Program-made: the position numbers and the translations under genes
Source: Xanthobacteraceae bacterium
Lineage (GTDB): Bacteria; Pseudomonadota; Alphaproteobacteria; Rhizobiales; Xanthobacteraceae
NCBI GenBank assembly: GCA_019635585.1
Contig: JAHBZE010000001.1
Coordinates: 248,001-312,000, forward strand
Direction: 5' to 3'
Length of the DNA: 64,000 nucleotides
The notes under the pieces: model-generated
What the model was told of the DNA's origin: nothing
Databases searched by the model: none
The model's input: only the letters and a program-made list of their open reading frames with translations
Shown here: one piece after another, positions 62,020 to 64,000 of the stretch
Numbering within the stretch: position 1 is the stretch's first letter
Layout: each line of letters opens with the position of its first letter

Positions 62020-62868
62020 CTAGGCTGCGCATTCCAGCAGCAACGTGCCCGCCGCCGTGTTGGAAATCGGGATGTGATAATTGCGGTGAAGCGACGTTAC
62101 CTTTTCGCCAAGCGCTCCCCGCATCATCATCCACATCAGGAACTCCGTGCCTTGCGCGCCCGCCTCACGCACGAGTTCATGACGGGAAATCTTGGTGAGC
62201 GCCTCGGGATCATCGACGATCTTCTCGAGGCACATCAGATCGAAGTTCTTGTTTATGAATCCCGCTCGCGTTCCATCGAGTTGATGAGATAGTCCCCCCG
62301 TTCCGAGAATGACGACCTTGATATTCTCTGGATAGGACTGCAGCGCCCGACGCAGCGCCTTTCCGAAGTCATAGGCCCGCTTCAAGGTCGGGATCGGATG
62401 CTGAACGGTATTTGCGCTGATCGGAACGGTACGCGGAAAGTTTGGATCTTTGCTCAACTCCGGCCACAACAGCTGCATCGGCACTGTGAAGCCGTGATCG
62501 ACGGCGAGTTCCTGACACGACGTGATGTCGAACTCGTCGGCAACCATCCCCTCAATTATGTGCCAGGAGAGCTTTGCATCTCCGAGGAACGGAGGAAGTT
62601 GCGGAATTCCCCAGCCTTCATCCTCGTTCTGATACTGAGTTGCAGCTCCTATTGCGAAAGTAGGCATTTTGTCGAGAAAGAAGCCAAGTCCGTGATCGTT
62701 GTATATGTTGATCGCAACATCCGGCTTTTCCTTCTGCAGCCAGGCGCGGATCGGCGGATAACCGTCAAAGAACGGCTTCCAGTACGGCTCTTCAAACAGA
62801 CGATTGGCAATTGCGTTACCGATCGCCGGAATGTGCGAGGAAGTAATGCCGCCGATAATCTTTGCCAT
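62020..62868 (-). CDS. ligB: Protocatechuate 4,5-dioxygenase beta (catalytic) subunit
   Basis: 282 residues. Iron ligands H12 (TSSHIPAIG), H59 (YNDHGLGFF) and E242 (GTEFLMW), and the catalytic His195 (GGLSHQ) line up with the class III LigB enzyme. With LigA it cleaves protocatechuate between C4 and C5 to 4-carboxy-2-hydroxymuconate semialdehyde. 12 nt after ligA. Confidence 0.94.
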   Translation of the reverse strand: MAKIIGGITSSHIPAIGNAIANRLFEEPYWKPFFDGYPPIRAWLQKEKPDVAINIYNDHGLGFFLDKMPTFAIGAATQYQNEDEGWGIPQLPPFLGDAKLSWHIIEGMVADEFDITSCQELAVDHGFTVPMQLLWPELSKDPNFPRTVPISANTVQHPIPTLKRAYDFGKALRRALQSYPENIKVVILGTGGLSHQLDGTRAGFINKNFDLMCLEKIVDDPEALTKISRHELVREAGAQGTEFLMWMMMRGALGEKVTSLHRNYHIPISNTAAGTLLLECAA

Positions 62869-62880
62869 TCCTTTTTCCTC

Positions 62881-63240
62881 TCAGTGTCCAGCGCGACGCA
62901 GTTTTTCTTTGAAATCTTCGGTCGTCATGCCGGTCTGCTGAGCGCCCACGTCCTGCACCGACAGTTTGTAAATCCCGGCGAACTTCGCCAGGTAATAGAT
63001 GTTCCCGCCCTCAGCGATCATTGCGAGTACGTTCTTGTCGCGGCAGGCTTGCTTTTGCTTCTCGCTCAGCCCGTACTTGCTGAAATACGCCTCAGGGTCT
63101 GCGAGATATTCCGCCCGGTTCTTTGCGGAGTTGAACGAGTAACACATCTTGTTCAGCGCGTAGCCCTTGATCGCCTGGCTTCCGTCAAACAACGTCGTTC
63201 CGGGAATATCCGCATGCTGATCGAACTGATCGAAACTCAT
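62881..63240 (-). CDS. ligA: Protocatechuate 4,5-dioxygenase alpha subunit
   Basis: 119 residues. LNKMCYSFNSAKNRAEYLAD and NVLAMIAEGGNIYYLAKFAG are the LigA signatures; the small helical subunit caps the LigB active site. ATG 63240 gives an ATGA overlap with ligI. Confidence 0.94.
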   Translation of the reverse strand: MSFDQFDQHADIPGTTLFDGSQAIKGYALNKMCYSFNSAKNRAEYLADPEAYFSKYGLSEKQKQACRDKNVLAMIAEGGNIYYLAKFAGIYKLSVQDVGAQQTGMTTEDFKEKLRRAGH

Positions 63241-64000
63241 TGGCCTATTCCTTCCTCCGGCCAGTACAGCCGCATCGGGTTTTCGATAAGAAGCTTTCTT
63301 CGCTGCGTGACCGAGACTGCAATCTTCGGGATGAAATCGACGAGTTCTCCATCATCCGGTGCATGTGTCGTCATATTGGGATGCGGCCAATCGGTGCCCC
63401 ACAGCACGCGATCGGGAAATCGGCTTATGACTTCTCCGCAAAATGGAACTACATCGTTGTACGGAGGGCCGGTGACGCTTAAACGCTCCGGACAAGTAAC
63501 CTTCGACCAAAGATTCGGCATGTCCTCCATAAGAGTGAGAAAGCGCCGGAAGTTCGGATGGTCGATGCCTTTTGCTACATCGGGTCGGCCCATATGATCG
63601 ACGACCACCGTAACAGGTAGCGATCTTAGGAACGGCGTCAGGCCCTCAAGATCTTGCGCCTCGAAATACACAACGACGTGCCAGCCGAACTGCTTAATCC
63701 TTTCGACGATATCGAGATAAAACTCTTGGGGCCTTGTATCGACTAGTCGTCTGACAAAATTAAAGCGCACCCCGCGAATGCCGGCTTCGTCCATCGAGCG
63801 GAGTTCAGCGTCGGAAATATTGGCGGGAATATCGGCAACGCCCCTTGCCCTGTTTCCCGCCGTGCGAAGCGCATCAAGCACCGCGCTATTGTCTTTGCCA
63901 TGACAAGTTGCCTGCACGATCACGTTGCGAGTGAAGCCGAGATAGTCGCGCAAGGCGAAGAGTTTGTCTTTGCCCGCGTCGCATGGCGTGTATTTCCGCT
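63237..64000 (-). CDS. ligI: 2-Pyrone-4,6-dicarboxylate lactonase, 5' end beyond window
   Basis: Open to the right edge: the frame reads RKYTPCDAGKDKLFALRDYL before the apparent TTG at 63953, which is therefore not the start. Amidohydrolase-2 fold with VVVDHMGRPDVAKG and RVLWGTDWPHPN (metal/catalytic His and Asp). Hydrolyses 2-pyrone-4,6-dicarboxylate after oxidation of the ring-cleavage product. Missing part is the first 40 or so residues with the first metal His pair. Confidence 0.88.
   Translation of the reverse strand, partial: RKYTPCDAGKDKLFALRDYLGFTRNVIVQATCHGKDNSAVLDALRTAGNRARGVADIPANISDAELRSMDEAGIRGVRFNFVRRLVDTRPQEFYLDIVERIKQFGWHVVVYFEAQDLEGLTPFLRSLPVTVVVDHMGRPDVAKGIDHPNFRRFLTLMEDMPNLWSKVTCPERLSVTGPPYNDVVPFCGEVISRFPDRVLWGTDWPHPNMTTHAPDDGELVDFIPKIAVSVTQRRKLLIENPMRLYWPEEGIGQ

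Overview
The window looks like chromosomal DNA of a high-GC Hyphomicrobiales-type alphaproteobacterium (Xanthobacteraceae/Nitrobacteraceae-like). This rests on gene content only: a fixNOQPGHIS operon with FNR/FixK boxes, CoxMSL-type molybdenum hydroxylase genes, TauABC-type transport genes, ligAB/ligI protocatechuate 4,5-cleavage genes, and many GTG/TTG starts with 1-4 nt overlaps. No 16S gene or other taxonomic marker is present. Layout, left to right: (1) 1-3384 is a plus-strand acyl-CoA operon: an enoyl-CoA hydratase tail, an acyl-CoA ligase, two hot-dog proteins of which only one keeps the catalytic Asp/His pair, and an alpha/beta hydrolase. It faces a minus-strand MFS carrier and a one-module MetE-like protein (3359-5790). 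(2) 6059-22182 is an exopolysaccharide/capsule locus. It has a short Wza-like lipoprotein, an outer-membrane beta-barrel, a Wzc-type tyrosine autokinase, an initiating sugar-phosphate transferase, an acyltransferase and WecG/WecB/WecC homologues (ManNAcA supply and transfer). On the other strand are a glycosyltransferase, a Wzy/WaaL-like protein, a Wzx-like flippase and a zinc-ribbon methyltransferase, followed by a secreted GH5 hydrolase. (3) 22212-38532 is the most interesting part: N-carbamoyl-amino-acid hydrolase, cyclic amidohydrolase (hydantoinase), a three-subunit molybdenum hydroxylase, an ABC importer, a GST, a DUF917/S-methyl-thiohydantoin-desulfurase homologue, a urocanase paralogue that has lost the family catalytic Cys and the Gly-rich HHGGG loop, a near-perfect 24-bp palindrome, and a regulator made of two complete LysR proteins fused in tandem, then a methyltransferase and a rhodanese. 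Together they suggest a pathway that hydrates a modified (thio-/S-methylthio-)urocanate-like compound, makes a hydantoin-propionate either by desulfurization or by Mo-dependent oxidation, and opens it through an N-carbamoyl amino acid, probably to glutamate. No ammonia-lyase (ergothionase) gene is visible. (4) 38648-51307 holds a type I secretion ABC/HlyD pair, a 1634-residue RTX protein built from two classes of higher-order repeat, a methyltransferase with a regulatory domain, and a TPR-GT9-DUF6165 fusion. (5) 51495-51757 carries a non-canonical tRNA-Cys-like gene and a 45-nt tRNA 3' fragment, a likely island junction. (6) 51866-60595 is the complete cbb3 oxidase operon fixNOQPGHIS and a SafE-like membrane protein, each preceded about 75 nt upstream by an FNR/FixK box; it looks visibly less GC-rich than its left neighbours. 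(7) 60814-64000 is pobA-ligB-ligA-ligI (4-hydroxybenzoate to protocatechuate to 4,5-ring cleavage), running off the right end. All starts, homologies and residue positions are read by eye; no database search was run.
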